Part shown: in pieces, positions 1 through 8,917 of the stretch | Layout: every line of letters begins with the position of its first letter | How positions within the stretch are numbered: position 1 is the stretch's first letter | Source: Streptomyces sp. R44 | Lineage (GTDB): Bacteria > Actinomycetota > Actinomycetes > Streptomycetales > Streptomycetaceae | Direction: 5' to 3' | DNA: 64,000 bases | Assembly (NCBI RefSeq): GCF_041053105.1 | Contig: NZ_CP163444.1 | Location: 6,542,501-6,606,500, forward strand | Made by a program: the position numbers and the translations under genes | Notes under the pieces: generated by a model | What the model saw: only the letters and a program-made list of their open reading frames with translations | What the model was told of the DNA's origin: nothing | Databases searched by the model: none

Positions 1-1
1 G

Positions 2-1141
2 GACGAGCGGTCCGGCCCCGACCCCCGCGACGAGGACGCCCTCGGCTCCCGGGACCAGTCCGGGGCGGACCCCCGGGAGCAGCGCACGCCGGGCTCCCGG
101 GACGCGTCCGGCGCCGACCCCCGGCACCGGTCCGGCCCGGACCCCCGGCGCCAGGGCGCCCCCACCCCCGCGTACCCCGACTCGCCGCCCGGCGGGAACC
201 CCGAGCCGCCGGGCTCGTCGTACCCGGCCGCCCCTGATGCCCGGCCCCGCCCGGCCGGCCGTACGGCGCCCGCCCCGGACGGGGAGCCGCAGACCCCCGG
301 CAGGCCCGGTGCCCCGGACGGAGGCGCGGCCGCCGTGCCCGCCTACCCCGCCGAGCCCCCGTCGGCACCCGAGGCACCCCGCCCGGCGCCCGGTGCCGTC
401 GCCTACCCCCGTCCCGTACTGCCGCGCGTCCGGCCGGAGTGGACCGGGCCCGGGAAGGGGGCACGGCGGGGGCCGGGGAGGCGGGAGCGGGAGGCGGAGA
501 CCTCGCTCGTGCACAAGCTGCCGAACGTGCGCAGCCCGGAGGAGGCGCGGGAGCTTGTCGTGGCCGCCGGCCACCGCGAGCTGCTCGATGCGCTGCGCAA
601 GCACCAGGCGTACATCGTCGTCACCGTCCTCCTGGAGGAGATCGCCCGGCGCCTGCCGTCCTGGGAGCATCCGCTGCGCCGGGAGCTCTGCGAGGTCGCC
701 ATCTCCAGGGCGCTGTGGGCCGTCGCCCCGCCCGCCGCGCGGGACGACCGCTCCGAGCCGGCGGAGGAGCAGCGCGCGGCGAACGCCGCCGAGCTGTACC
801 GCTGGGCGGTCCGCCCGCTGCTCGCCGGCGGCGACGCCCCGGTCGGCACGGTCGCCGAGCTGCTCTCGCGGCTCCGGACGAGCCCGGAGCCGTCCGCCTG
901 CGAGGCGTTCTGGCTGATCGTGGACGGGGAGCGCCCGGGGCTGCCGGACGCGGTCTGGCTCTCGCTCCTGAAGGAGGCGTACGGCCTGCCCCGCACTCCG
1001 CACGGCCCCGCGCCCGCGTTCTCCCCCGGCGAGGACCTCGGCAGCGGCTACACCCGGCGCTTCCTGCGCCGCGCCGCGCTGCTGATCGGCGGTCTGGTGG
1101 CCGCGATCCTCCTGATCGGCGTCGCCCAGTGGCTCACCTGA
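2..1141 (+). CDS. C-terminally membrane-anchored, Pro/Asp-rich hypothetical protein (5' partial)
   Basis: The frame is open from the first bases of the window, so the true start lies upstream. About 379 residues are visible. The first ~150 are low-complexity Pro/Arg/Asp/Gly sequence with recurring SGPDPR or SGADPR units and should be disordered. From about residue 165 a folded, mostly helical segment begins ([20 protein letters not shown]). The last ~26 residues form one hydrophobic helix ([18 protein letters not shown]) that ends almost at the C-terminus. This fits a tail-anchored membrane protein with its long N-terminal part in the cytoplasm. I do not recognise a family. It ends 47 bases before arcA on the same strand, so co-transcription is possible but unsupported. 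Confidence 0.7.
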   Translation, partial: DERSGPDPRDEDALGSRDQSGADPREQRTPGSRDASGADPRHRSGPDPRRQGAPTPAYPDSPPGGNPEPPGSSYPAAPDARPRPAGRTAPAPDGEPQTPGRPGAPDGGAAAVPAYPAEPPSAPEAPRPAPGAVAYPRPVLPRVRPEWTGPGKGARRGPGRREREAETSLVHKLPNVRSPEEARELVVAAGHRELLDALRKHQAYIVVTVLLEEIARRLPSWEHPLRRELCEVAISRALWAVAPPAARDDRSEPAEEQRAANAAELYRWAVRPLLAGGDAPVGTVAELLSRLRTSPEPSACEAFWLIVDGERPGLPDAVWLSLLKEAYGLPRTPHGPAPAFSPGEDLGSGYTRRFLRRAALLIGGLVAAILLIGVAQWLT

Positions 1142-1188
1142 GCGTCGAAACGCGGGCCAGGGCCGCCCGGCTCCGTCAGGATGGTTGC

Positions 1189-2421
1189 ATGGGATTCCAT
1201 GTCGATTCCGAGACCGGGCGGCTGCGCCGCGTCATCCTGCACCGGCCCGATCTGGAGCTGAAGCGGCTCACCCCGACCAACAAGGACGCCCTCCTCTTCG
1301 ACGACGTGCTGTGGGTGCGGCGGGCCCGGCAGGAGCACGACGGCTTCGCCGACGTGCTGCGCGACCGCGGGGTGGAGGTGCACCTCTTCGGGGACCTGCT
1401 GCGCGAGTCCCTGGAGGTCCCGGCGGCCCGCGCGCTGGTCCTCGACCGGGTCTTCGACGAGAAGGAGTACGGGCCGCTCGCCACCGACCACCTGCGCGCG
1501 GCCTTCGACTCGCTGGACGCCGCCGCGCTCGTCGAGGCCCTGGTCGGCGGCATGACGAAGCGGGAGTTCCTGGCGGCGCACCGGGAGCCGACCTCGGTCC
1601 GCTTCCACGCCCTGGACCTGGACGACTTCGTCCTCGGCCCGCTGCCGAACCACCTCTTCACCCGGGACACCTCGGCCTGGATCTACGACGGCGTCTCCAT
1701 CAACGCGATGCGCTGGCCTGCCCGGCAGCGCGAGACGGTGCACTTCGAGGCGATCTACAAGCACCATCCGCTGTTCACGGGCCCGGAGGCGGGTTCCTTC
1801 CACCACTGGTCGGAGGGGCAGTCGGACTATCCGTCGACGATCGAGGGCGGGGACGTCCTCGTCATCGGCAACGGCGCCGTGCTGATCGGGATGAGCGAGC
1901 GGACGACCCCACAGGCGGTGGAGATGCTGGCCCGGGGGATGTTCGCGGCCGGATCGGCGCGCACCATCATCGCGCTGGACATGCCGAAGCGGCGGGCGTT
2001 CATGCACCTGGACACGGTGATGACGATGGTCGACCAGGACACGTTCACGCAGTACGCGGGGCTCGGCATGCTCCGCTCGTACACGATCGAACCGGGCGAC
2101 GCGGGGCAGTCCCTGCGGGTCACCGACCATCCGCCGGAGCAGATGCACAGCGCCATCGCGGCGGCGCTCGGGCTCCAGGACATCCGGGTGCTCACGGCGA
2201 CCCAGGACGTGCACGCGGCGGAGCGCGAGCAGTGGGACGACGGGTGCAACGTGCTGGCGGTGGAGCCGGGGGTGGTCGTCGCGTACGAGCGGAACGTCAC
2301 GACGAACACGCATCTGCGCAAGCAGGGCATCGAGGTGATCGAGATCCCCGGCAGCGAACTGGGCCGGGGGAGGGGCGGTCCGCGCTGTATGAGCTGTCCG
2401 GTGGAGCGGGACGCGGACTGA
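1189..2421 (+). CDS. arcA: Arginine deiminase
   Basis: Hydrolyses L-arginine to citrulline and ammonia in the cytoplasm, the first step of the arginine deiminase pathway. The product is 410 residues, the normal family length. The family motif [13 protein letters not shown] begins near residue 151, and the C-terminus carries GGPRCMSCP, whose first Cys (about residue 400) aligns with the catalytic nucleophile. The ATG at 1189 was chosen because the protein begins there with the typical short GFHVDSE N-terminus; the frame runs open upstream only because of GC bias. The ornithine carbamoyltransferase gene follows 111 bases downstream, so citrulline could be made and used by adjacent gene products. 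No arcC carbamate kinase or arcD antiporter is nearby. Confidence 0.93.
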   Translation: MGFHVDSETGRLRRVILHRPDLELKRLTPTNKDALLFDDVLWVRRARQEHDGFADVLRDRGVEVHLFGDLLRESLEVPAARALVLDRVFDEKEYGPLATDHLRAAFDSLDAAALVEALVGGMTKREFLAAHREPTSVRFHALDLDDFVLGPLPNHLFTRDTSAWIYDGVSINAMRWPARQRETVHFEAIYKHHPLFTGPEAGSFHHWSEGQSDYPSTIEGGDVLVIGNGAVLIGMSERTTPQAVEMLARGMFAAGSARTIIALDMPKRRAFMHLDTVMTMVDQDTFTQYAGLGMLRSYTIEPGDAGQSLRVTDHPPEQMHSAIAAALGLQDIRVLTATQDVHAAEREQWDDGCNVLAVEPGVVVAYERNVTTNTHLRKQGIEVIEIPGSELGRGRGGPRCMSCPVERDAD

Positions 2422-2449
2422 GGAGCGAGCCGGGCGAGGGGGAGGGGGC

Positions 2450-2480
2450 TGTATATAAATGTTGAAGTGCGTATACACTT
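2450..2480 (+). promoter_or_regulatory. AT-rich candidate ArgR operator/promoter upstream of argF
   Basis: This is a short island of A/T in a very GC-rich surrounding. It contains GTATATAAAT and then GTGCGTATACACTT, which resemble two imperfect half-sites of ARG boxes (ArgR arginine repressor). It lies just after the arcA stop and 53-83 bases before the argF ATG, where a repressor operator for arginine biosynthesis would be expected. Assignment to ArgR is inferred from composition, rough symmetry and context. Confidence 0.4.
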
Positions 2481-2532
2481 CCAGAGTCCCCGACCCGCCG
2501 TCCTCCCGACCGTACCCACAGGAGCGCGTCCC

Positions 2533-3546
2533 ATGGCCACAGACCTCATCGGCCGCCACTTCCTCAAGGAGCTGGACTTCACCGCCGAGGAGTTCCGCGG
2601 CCTGATCGAGCTCGCCGCCGAGCTCAAGGCCGCCAAGAAGGCGGGCACCGAGGTGCAGCGGCTGCGCGGCCGGAACATCGCCCTGATCTTCGAGAAGACC
2701 TCGACCCGGACCCGCTGCGCCTTCGAGGTCGCCGCCGCCGACCAGGGCGCCTCCACCACCTACCTCGACCCCTCGGGCTCCCAGATCGGCCACAAGGAGT
2801 CGGTCAAGGACACCGCCCGCGTCCTCGGCCGGATGTTCGACGGCATCGAGTACCGCGGGGACAGCCAGGCGAACGTCGAGGAGCTCGCCGCCTTCGCGGG
2901 CGTGCCGGTCTTCAACGGCCTCACCGACGACTGGCACCCCACCCAGATGCTGGCCGACGTGCTCACCATGACCGAGCACGTGGACAAGCCGGTCGACGGG
3001 ATCGCCTTCGCCTACCTCGGCGACGCCCGCTTCAACATGGGCAACTCCTACCTCGTCACCGGCGCCCTCCTCGGCATGGACGTGCGGATCGTCGCCCCGC
3101 AGGCCTACTGGCCGGCCGAGGACGTCGTCGCCGCGGCCCGCAAGCTCGCCGAGACCAGCGGCGCCACGATCACCCTCACCGAGGACGTGTCCGAGGGCGT
3201 CGCCGGCGCGGACTTCGTCGTCACCGACGTCTGGGTCTCCATGGGTGAGCCCAAGGAGGTCTGGGACGAGCGGATCGCCGCCCTCTCCCCGTACTCCGTG
3301 ACGATGGACGTGCTGCGCGCCACCGGGAACCCGGATGTGAAGTTCCTGCACTGCCTGCCCGCCTTCCACGACCTGGGCACGGCCGTCGGGCGGGACATCC
3401 ACGCCCGGCACGGTCTGACCGAGCTGGAGGTCTCGGACGAGGTCTTCGAGTCGGCGCACTCGGTCGTCTTCGACGAGGCCGAGAACCGGATGCACACCAT
3501 CAAGGCGGTCCTGGTGGCGACGCTGGCCGGTCCGGCCGGGAAGTAG
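2533..3546 (+). CDS. argF: Ornithine carbamoyltransferase
   Basis: Transfers the carbamoyl group of carbamoyl phosphate to ornithine to make citrulline; cytoplasmic, usually trimeric. The 337-residue product has the carbamoyl-phosphate loop STRTR at about 57-61, HPTQ at about 135-138 and the ornithine-site HCLP at about 273-276. The ATG at 2533 follows an AGGAG sequence and gives the usual [17 protein letters not shown]-terminus. An upstream in-frame start at 2467 would place coding sequence across the AT-rich operator-like site and is less likely. The arcA neighbour makes a catabolic role (arcB) possible. The operator-like site and lack of arcC favour the biosynthetic assignment. Confidence 0.92.
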   Translation: MATDLIGRHFLKELDFTAEEFRGLIELAAELKAAKKAGTEVQRLRGRNIALIFEKTSTRTRCAFEVAAADQGASTTYLDPSGSQIGHKESVKDTARVLGRMFDGIEYRGDSQANVEELAAFAGVPVFNGLTDDWHPTQMLADVLTMTEHVDKPVDGIAFAYLGDARFNMGNSYLVTGALLGMDVRIVAPQAYWPAEDVVAAARKLAETSGATITLTEDVSEGVAGADFVVTDVWVSMGEPKEVWDERIAALSPYSVTMDVLRATGNPDVKFLHCLPAFHDLGTAVGRDIHARHGLTELEVSDEVFESAHSVVFDEAENRMHTIKAVLVATLAGPAGK

Positions 3547-3603
3547 CCCTGCCGGGGACTTTCGTCGGGGAGCTCCGCCGGGGAGCTCCGCCGGGGATCG
3601 GTC

Positions 3604-4191
3604 CTACGGGCGGCGCCGCCGCTGGGCCGGTATCGCCGGGAGCGTGAACCACATCGCCTTGCCGTGCGCGGTGGGGCGGTGTCCGCAGTCGCTGCTGAGC
3701 GCGCGGATCAGGAGGAGGCCCCGGCCGTGCTCCTGCCAGGGGTCGACCTCGGTGTCCGGGCCCGGGTGGACGAGCTCGTCGGGGCCGGCGGGCTGGGAGT
3801 CGTGGACCTCGATCTGACAGCCGCCGGGCGCGGCGAGCAGTTCGACGACCAGCTCGATGGGGCCCTCGCCGGCGGTGTGCTCGACGGCGTTGGCGACGAG
3901 CTCCGCGGTGAGGAGCTCGGCCGTGTCGCTGTCGGGCCGGTCGGCGGCCACGGGGTCGATGTCGGTGAGCGCGGTACGGATCAGGGCGCGGGCGATCGGC
4001 ACGGCGGCGGTGGTGTGGGGCAGCCGGATGCGCCAGGAGACGGCGGGTCCGGCGGTCTCGATCCCGGGCTCTGCGAGGGCGGGTCCGGCGGTCTCGATCC
4101 CGGGGCTCACGGCCGCGGGTCCGGTGGCTTCGGGCATGGGGGGCGGGCTCCCTTCGACCGAGGGGCGGGTGGGGCGAGTGGGGTGGGGCAT
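3604..4191 (-). CDS. ATP-binding protein, HATPase_c / anti-sigma-factor-like (RsbW type)
   Basis: A stand-alone histidine-kinase-type ATPase domain of the kind that acts as an anti-sigma or anti-anti-sigma switch kinase in Streptomyces. The 195-residue product has the N-box ELLTAELVANAVEHT and a glycine-rich G-box (WQEHGRGLLLIRAL). It has no membrane helix and no histidine-phosphoacceptor domain. The first ~60 residues are Pro/Ala-rich and carry an 8-residue direct repeat (GIETAGPA twice). The start is uncertain: ATG at 4191 is used, and the ATG at 4137 with GGGAG upstream is a good alternative. No sigma factor or antagonist gene is adjacent, so the partner is unknown. It is transcribed divergently from the aromatic-catabolism operon. 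Confidence 0.8.
   Translation of the reverse strand: MPHPTRPTRPSVEGSPPPMPEATGPAAVSPGIETAGPALAEPGIETAGPAVSWRIRLPHTTAAVPIARALIRTALTDIDPVAADRPDSDTAELLTAELVANAVEHTAGEGPIELVVELLAAPGGCQIEVHDSQPAGPDELVHPGPDTEVDPWQEHGRGLLLIRALSSDCGHRPTAHGKAMWFTLPAIPAQRRRRP
4042..4104. repeat. 27-bp perfect direct repeat inside the ATPase gene
   Basis: Two identical 27-base copies at 4042-4068 and 4078-4104 are offset by 36 bases, exactly 12 codons. They encode the repeated peptide GIETAGPA in the Pro/Ala-rich N-terminal tail of the minus-strand ATPase. The in-frame spacing suggests a recent slippage or duplication in a disordered segment. Confidence 0.85.
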
Positions 4192-4312
4192 CCCGAGACG
4201 TCCTGGTTTCAACCTTACGAGGCGCAAAATCCTCTTCCCAGGGCACCCCCTCCCTTCCGGTGGGGACTTGGGTCGGCCGCGGCGCGGGACCTTGTGGGCG
4301 CTCGCATATCGC

Positions 4313-4337
4313 GTACTCGTGACGACAGTCACAGTAC
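4313..4337. promoter_or_regulatory. Inverted-repeat operator candidate 1 of the aromatic-CoA cluster
   Basis: GTACT-C-GTGAC-GACA-GTCAC-AGTAC is a near-perfect inverted repeat lying 38-62 bases before the enoyl-CoA hydratase ATG. The core GTGACGACAGTCAC is identical in 13 of 14 positions to a sequence at 10598-10611, in the second promoter region of the same gene cluster. The only transcription factor in the cluster is PaaX-like (8062-8880), so it is the likely ligand-controlled repressor. The match of regulator to site is inferred. Confidence 0.6.
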
Positions 4338-4374
4338 GGTGATACCCTCCCTGCGGAGGAAGGAGGCCCCTCGG

Positions 4375-5202
4375 ATGAGCCCCTTTACCGGCTCCGCGCC
4401 CCGCACGTCACGCTGGCAGCATCTGCGCCTGGACATCGACCAGGGCGTCGCCACCGTCACCCTGGCCCGCCCCGCGAAACTCAACGCCCTCACCTTCGGC
4501 GCCTACGCCGATCTGCGCGACCTCCTCGCCGAGCTCTCCCGCGAGCGCGCCGTCCGCGCCCTCGTCCTCGGCGGCGAGGGCCGCGGCTTCTGCTCGGGCG
4601 GGGACGTCGACGAGATCATCGGCGCCACCCTCGCCCTCGACACCGCCCGGCTGCTCGACTTCAACCGGATGACCGGCCAGGTCGTCCGCGCACTGCGCGA
4701 GTGCCCCTTCCCCGTCGTCGCCGCCCTGCACGGGGTCGCCGCCGGCGCCGGGGCCGTCCTCGCCCTCGCCGCCGACTTCCGGATCGCCGACCCCACCACC
4801 CGCTTCTCCTTCCTCTTCACCCGGGTCGGGCTCTCCGGCGGCGACATGGGCGCCGCCTATCTGCTGCCCCGGGTCGTCGGCCTCGGCCACGCCACCCGCC
4901 TCCTCATGCTGGGCGAGCCCGTCCACGCCGCCGAGGCCGAGCGGATCGGGCTGTTGAGCGAGCTCACCGAGGAGGGCGCGGCGGGGGAGCGGGCCGCCGC
5001 CCTCGCCCGCCGCCTCGCCGACGGCCCCGCCCTGGCCCTCGCCCAGACCAAGGCCCTGCTCACCGCCGAACTCGACATGCCGCTCGCCGCCGCGGTCGAA
5101 CTGGACGCGGCCACCCAGGCGCTCCTGATGAACGGCGAGGACTACGCCGAGTTCCACGCGGCCTTCACCGAGAAGCGCGCCCCGAAATGGCAGGGCCGCT
5201 GA
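4375..5202 (+). CDS. Enoyl-CoA hydratase/isomerase family protein
   Basis: A crotonase-fold enzyme of 275 residues, probably hydrating a double bond or opening the ring of a partly reduced aromatic CoA thioester. The oxyanion-hole segments are visible as GGEGRGFCSGGDVDEI and GVAAGAGAVLALAADFRIA. Neither active-site Glu is in its classical position as far as I can align it by eye, so the reaction could differ from simple hydration. The ATG at 4375 has a strong AGGAGG site. It overlaps the next gene by one base (TGATG), so it is translationally coupled to the monooxygenase/reductase. Expression is probably controlled from the inverted repeat at 4313-4337. Confidence 0.85.
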   Translation: MSPFTGSAPRTSRWQHLRLDIDQGVATVTLARPAKLNALTFGAYADLRDLLAELSRERAVRALVLGGEGRGFCSGGDVDEIIGATLALDTARLLDFNRMTGQVVRALRECPFPVVAALHGVAAGAGAVLALAADFRIADPTTRFSFLFTRVGLSGGDMGAAYLLPRVVGLGHATRLLMLGEPVHAAEAERIGLLSELTEEGAAGERAAALARRLADGPALALAQTKALLTAELDMPLAAAVELDAATQALLMNGEDYAEFHAAFTEKRAPKWQGR

Positions 5203-7508
5203 TGACCCCGGGACCGGAGCACGGCGCCCGGGAAGGCCGGGAACCCGCAGGCCCGGGCCCTGGCCCCCGGACCGTCGCCGTCGTCGGTGGCGGACCCGGA
5301 GGCCTCTACGCCGCCGCGCTGCTGAAGCGGCAGGACCCGGCCCGCGAGATCACCGTCTGGGAGCGGAACGCGCCCTCCGACACCTTCGGCTTCGGCGTCG
5401 TCCTCTCCGACGAGACCCTCGGCGGCATCCGGGACGCCGACCCCGTCGTGTACGAGGCGCTCCGCCGCGAGCTGGTCCGCTGGGACGACATCGACGTCGT
5501 CCACCGGGGCCACCGCACCACCTCCACCGGCCACGGCTTCGCCGCCCTCGGCCGCCGCCGCCTCCTGGAGATCCTGCACGCCCGCTGCGCCGAGCTCGGC
5601 GTACGGCTCCGCTTCCGCACCGAGGCCCCGCCCGCCGCGGTCCTCGCCGCGGACCACGACCTGGTCATAGCGGCCGACGGCGTCCACAGCCGCACCCGCG
5701 AGACCCACGCCGCGCACTTCCGCCCCCGGATCACCACCCACCGCTGCCGCTACATCTGGCTCGCCGCCGACTTCCCCTTCGAGGCCTTCCGCTTCGAGAT
5801 CGCCGAGACCGAGCACGGTGTGATGCAGCTGCACGCCTACCCCTTCTCCCCGGCCGACTCCACCGTCATCGTCGAGATGCGCGAGGAGGTCTGGCGGGCC
5901 GCCGGCTTCGACGAGCTCGACGAGGCCGAGTCCGCCGCCCGCTGCGCCAAGGTCTTCGCCGAGGCGCTCGGCGGCCGCGAGCTCCGCTCGAACAACTCCG
6001 CCTGGACCGCCTTCCGTACCGTCGCCAACGCGCGCTGGTCCCACGGCAACACCGTCCTCATCGGCGACGCCGCCCACACCGCGCACTTCTCCATCGGCTC
6101 CGGCACCAAGCTGGCCGTCGAGGACGCCGTCGCCCTCGCCGCCGCCGTCGGCGCCCACCCCACCCTCGACGAGGCCCTCACCGCGTACGAGACGGAGCGC
6201 CGTCCCGTCGTCGAGTCGACCCAGCGCGCGGCCGGCGCCAGCCTGCGCTGGTTCGAGGAGCTCGCCGGCCACGTCGACCGGCCGCCCCGCCGCTTCGCCT
6301 TCGACCTGCTCACCCGCAGCCGCCGCGTCACCCACGCCAACCTGAGGCTGCGCGACCCCGCCTTCACCGCCGCCGTCGAGGAGGACTTCGGCTGCCCGCC
6401 CGGCACCCCGCCGATGTTCACCCCCTTCCGGCTGCGCGGACTGACCCTCCGCAACAGGGTCGTCGTCTCTCCCATGGACCTGTACGTCGCCGAGGACGGC
6501 GTCCCCGGCGACTTCCACCTCGTCCACCTCGGCTCCAGGGCCCTCGGCGGCGCCGGACTCGTCATGACCGAGATGGTCTGCGTGAGCCCCGAGGGCCGCA
6601 TCACCCCCGGCTGCACGGGCCTCTGGACCGACGCGCAGGCCCAGGCCTGGTCCCGGATCGCCGACTTCGTCCACGCCTCGGCGCCCGGCACCGCACTGGG
6701 CGTCCAGCTCGGCCACTCCGGCCGCAAGGGCTCCACCCGCCGCATGTGGGAGGGCATCGACCAGCCGCTCCCCGAGGGCAACTGGCCCCTCGTCGCCGCC
6801 TCGCCCCTCCCGTACCGGCCCGGCGTCAACCAGACCCCGGCCGCCCTCGACCGCGCCGGACTCACCGCCGTACGCGAGCAGTTCACCGCCGCCGCCCACC
6901 GCGCCGCCCGCAGCGGCTTCGACCTCCTCGAACTCCACTGCGCCCATGGCTACCTCCTCTCCGGCTTCCTCTCCCCGCTCACCAACCACCGCACCGACGC
7001 CTACGGCGGCGACCTCACGGCCCGGCTGCGCTACCCCCTCGAAGTCTTCGACGCGGTACGGGAGGCCTGGCCGGCCGACCGGCCCATGACCGTCCGCGTC
7101 TCCGCCACCGACTGGGCCGAGGGCGGCACGACCGCCGAGGACGCCGTCGCGATCGCCCGCGCCTTCACCGACCACGGCGCCGACGCGATCGACGTCTCCA
7201 CCGGCCAGGTCGTCCCCGACGAGGAGCCCGCCTACGGCCGCTCGTACCAGACCCCGTACGCCGACCGCATCCGCAACGAGCTCGGCGTCCCCGTGATCGC
7301 GGTCGGCGCGATCTCCTCCTGGGACGACGTCAACTCCCTGCTCCTCGCGGGCCGCGCCGACCTCTGCGCCCTCGCCCGGCCGCACCTCTACGACCCGCAC
7401 TGGACCCTGCACGCGGCGGCCGAGCAGGAGTACCGGGGCCCGGCCGCGCCCTGGCCGGCCCCGTACCGCGCGGGCAGCCGCCGCCCGCCCACCGGCCGCC
7501 GGGACTGA
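5202..7508 (+). CDS. Bifunctional aryl-CoA monooxygenase / OYE-type reductase (2-aminobenzoyl-CoA or salicylyl-CoA type)
   Basis: A 768-residue two-domain flavoprotein. The N-terminal ~400 residues are a salicylate-hydroxylase-like FAD monooxygenase (dinucleotide motif VVGGGPGGLYAA, and VLIGDAAHTAHFSIGSG for the FAD ribityl site). From about residue 405 the rest is an old-yellow-enzyme (FMN) barrel starting MFTPFRLRGLTLRNRVVVSP, with HSGRKG and ELHCAHGYLLSGFLSP. This fusion is known as 2-aminobenzoyl-CoA monooxygenase/reductase; databases often call it salicylyl-CoA 5-hydroxylase. The ring is hydroxylated and then reduced, producing a non-aromatic CoA thioester. The neighbouring ligase, crotonase, dehydrogenase and Rid protein, with no gentisate dioxygenase, favour the aminobenzoyl-CoA route. 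The start is fixed by the one-base overlap with the previous gene. Confidence 0.9.
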   Translation: MTPGPEHGAREGREPAGPGPGPRTVAVVGGGPGGLYAAALLKRQDPAREITVWERNAPSDTFGFGVVLSDETLGGIRDADPVVYEALRRELVRWDDIDVVHRGHRTTSTGHGFAALGRRRLLEILHARCAELGVRLRFRTEAPPAAVLAADHDLVIAADGVHSRTRETHAAHFRPRITTHRCRYIWLAADFPFEAFRFEIAETEHGVMQLHAYPFSPADSTVIVEMREEVWRAAGFDELDEAESAARCAKVFAEALGGRELRSNNSAWTAFRTVANARWSHGNTVLIGDAAHTAHFSIGSGTKLAVEDAVALAAAVGAHPTLDEALTAYETERRPVVESTQRAAGASLRWFEELAGHVDRPPRRFAFDLLTRSRRVTHANLRLRDPAFTAAVEEDFGCPPGTPPMFTPFRLRGLTLRNRVVVSPMDLYVAEDGVPGDFHLVHLGSRALGGAGLVMTEMVCVSPEGRITPGCTGLWTDAQAQAWSRIADFVHASAPGTALGVQLGHSGRKGSTRRMWEGIDQPLPEGNWPLVAASPLPYRPGVNQTPAALDRAGLTAVREQFTAAAHRAARSGFDLLELHCAHGYLLSGFLSPLTNHRTDAYGGDLTARLRYPLEVFDAVREAWPADRPMTVRVSATDWAEGGTTAEDAVAIARAFTDHGADAIDVSTGQVVPDEEPAYGRSYQTPYADRIRNELGVPVIAVGAISSWDDVNSLLLAGRADLCALARPHLYDPHWTLHAAAEQEYRGPAAPWPAPYRAGSRRPPTGRRD

Positions 7509-7585
7509 GGAACCTGGACGCTCGCGTATGCGGGTGCGACGCGGAACCATGTCCCCCGCAGGCGCTCCTCCCCTTGAATGAGGGC

Positions 7586-8065
7586 ATGACAGAAAACAGG
7601 GGCGGGAAGGGTGCCGGGGTGGTCCTCGGCACGGCGACGGCGATGACGGGCCTCCTCGCGGGGGTGTGGTTCGCCTACGTGTGCTCGGTGATGCCGGCAC
7701 TGGCGCGCAGCGACGACCGGGTCTACGTCGAGGTGATGCGGAACATCAACGACGTCATCCAGAACCCGGTGTTCTTCACCCCGTTCTTCGGGGTGCCGAT
7801 CCTCACGGCGGTGGCCGCCTGGCAGCACCGCGCCGGCCGGGCCCGGCTCTGGACACTCGCCGGGTTCGTCCTCGCCCTGGCCGTCCTCGTGGTCACCTCG
7901 GCGGCGAACGTGCCCCTCAACGACGCCCTCGCGGCGACCCGGGACCCGGCCGCCGCCCGGGCGGCCTTCGAGAGCCCGTGGGTGACGTGGAACATCGTCC
8001 GCGCGGTACTGGGCGCGGCGGGGCTCGCCTGCCTGCTGCGGGCCCTGGCCGTACGGAAGCGCTAA
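7586..8065 (+). CDS. DUF1772 / anthrone-oxygenase-like membrane protein
   Basis: A 159-residue integral membrane protein with about four hydrophobic helices (near residues 9-30, 55-72, 83-102 and 135-153). The conserved-looking loop FFTPFFGVP and the ANVPLND segment are typical of the DUF1772 (anthrone oxygenase-like) family. Biochemical function in bacteria is not established. It lies 77 bases after the monooxygenase/reductase on the same strand, so it may be part of that operon. Its TAA stop interlocks with the stop of the convergent PaaX gene (4-base overlap at 8062-8065). The ATG at 7586 is preceded by a weak GAGGG. Confidence 0.78.
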   Translation: MTENRGGKGAGVVLGTATAMTGLLAGVWFAYVCSVMPALARSDDRVYVEVMRNINDVIQNPVFFTPFFGVPILTAVAAWQHRAGRARLWTLAGFVLALAVLVVTSAANVPLNDALAATRDPAAARAAFESPWVTWNIVRAVLGAAGLACLLRALAVRKR

Positions 8066-8880
8066 TCGCTCAGGAACGGGCCCACGTACTCCGCGCCCCG
8101 GTCCCGCAGCAGCTCGTGCAGGGCGGTGAAGACCTCCGCCGAGCGGCGGCCCGGCCAGTCGTCCGGCAGGAGCTCCGCCGGGAGCACCGGGTCCGCGTAG
8201 GGGAGCCGGCGCCACGAGTCCAGCGCGAGGAGGTAGTCCCGGTAGGCGTCCCCGGCGCCCGCCGGGGCCGTGCGCCAGGCCCGCAGGACCGGCTCGTGGG
8301 CCGCCAGGAACTCCTCGTGGAGCCCGGCGATCGCCGGCAGGTCCCACCAGCGGGCCACCGCCTCGGCCGTGGCCGTGTAGCCCAGGTGGTCGCCGCGGAA
8401 GAGGTCCACGTACGGGGAGAGCTCCAGGCGCTCCAGGGCGTTCCGGGTCTCCTCGTACAGCCGGGCGGGCGCGATCCAGACGCCCGGCGCCGCCGTGCCG
8501 AAGCCGAGCCGGGCGAGCCGGGACCGCAGCAGGTGCCGCTTGTGCCGTTCGGCCTCGGGCACCGAGAAGACGGCCAGGACCCAGCCCTCGGACAGCTTCG
8601 GCTCCGTACGGGCGTAGATCCGGCGGTCGCCGTCGTCCAGGAGCCGCCGGGCGTCCTCGGACAGGGCGTACCCGGCGGCGCCACCGGCCGTGCGGCCCGG
8701 CAGCAGCAGCCCGCGCCGCTTGAGCCGGGACACCGAGGAGCGCACCGAGGGCGCGTCCACGCCGAGTGCGCCGAGCAGCCGGATGAGCGCGGCCACGGGC
8801 ACCGGCGACTCGTCGGGTCCACGGCCGTACGCGCCGTAGAACGAGACGATCAGGGATCGGGGGGTGTGCTGCTCGGCCAC
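8062..8880 (-). CDS. PaaX family transcriptional repressor
   Basis: A 272-residue regulator of the PaaX type, which in known cases represses aromatic-acid catabolism until an aryl-CoA thioester binds. The N-terminal winged helix-turn-helix is at about residues 28-70 (IRLLGALGVDAPSVRSSVSR, then LKRRGLLL). The central segment with GWVLAVFSVPEAERHKRHLL and the C-terminal PaaX domain follow. It starts with GTG; the codon overlaps an 8-base palindrome GTGATCAC that could be an autoregulatory site. It is 37 bases downstream of the aryl-CoA ligase on the same strand, so the two probably form an operon, placing the sensor with the enzyme that makes its ligand. Confidence 0.9.
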   Translation of the reverse strand: MAEQHTPRSLIVSFYGAYGRGPDESPVPVAALIRLLGALGVDAPSVRSSVSRLKRRGLLLPGRTAGGAAGYALSEDARRLLDDGDRRIYARTEPKLSEGWVLAVFSVPEAERHKRHLLRSRLARLGFGTAAPGVWIAPARLYEETRNALERLELSPYVDLFRGDHLGYTATAEAVARWWDLPAIAGLHEEFLAAHEPVLRAWRTAPAGAGDAYRDYLLALDSWRRLPYADPVLPAELLPDDWPGRRSAEVFTALHELLRDRGAEYVGPFLSD

Positions 8881-8917
8881 GTGATCACTTTAGGGGGTGG
8901 TGCACACGTCGTGCCGG

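Noticed and set aside
3547..3603. Terminator after argF
   Set aside because: The region has two copies of GAGCTCCGCCGGG that could pair weakly, but there is no stable long stem comparable to the other terminators in the window.
5202..7508. Simple salicylyl-CoA 5-hydroxylase leading to gentisate
   Set aside because: The complete OYE reductase domain and the absence of gentisate dioxygenase argue against this as the main reading; it remains a possible alternative.
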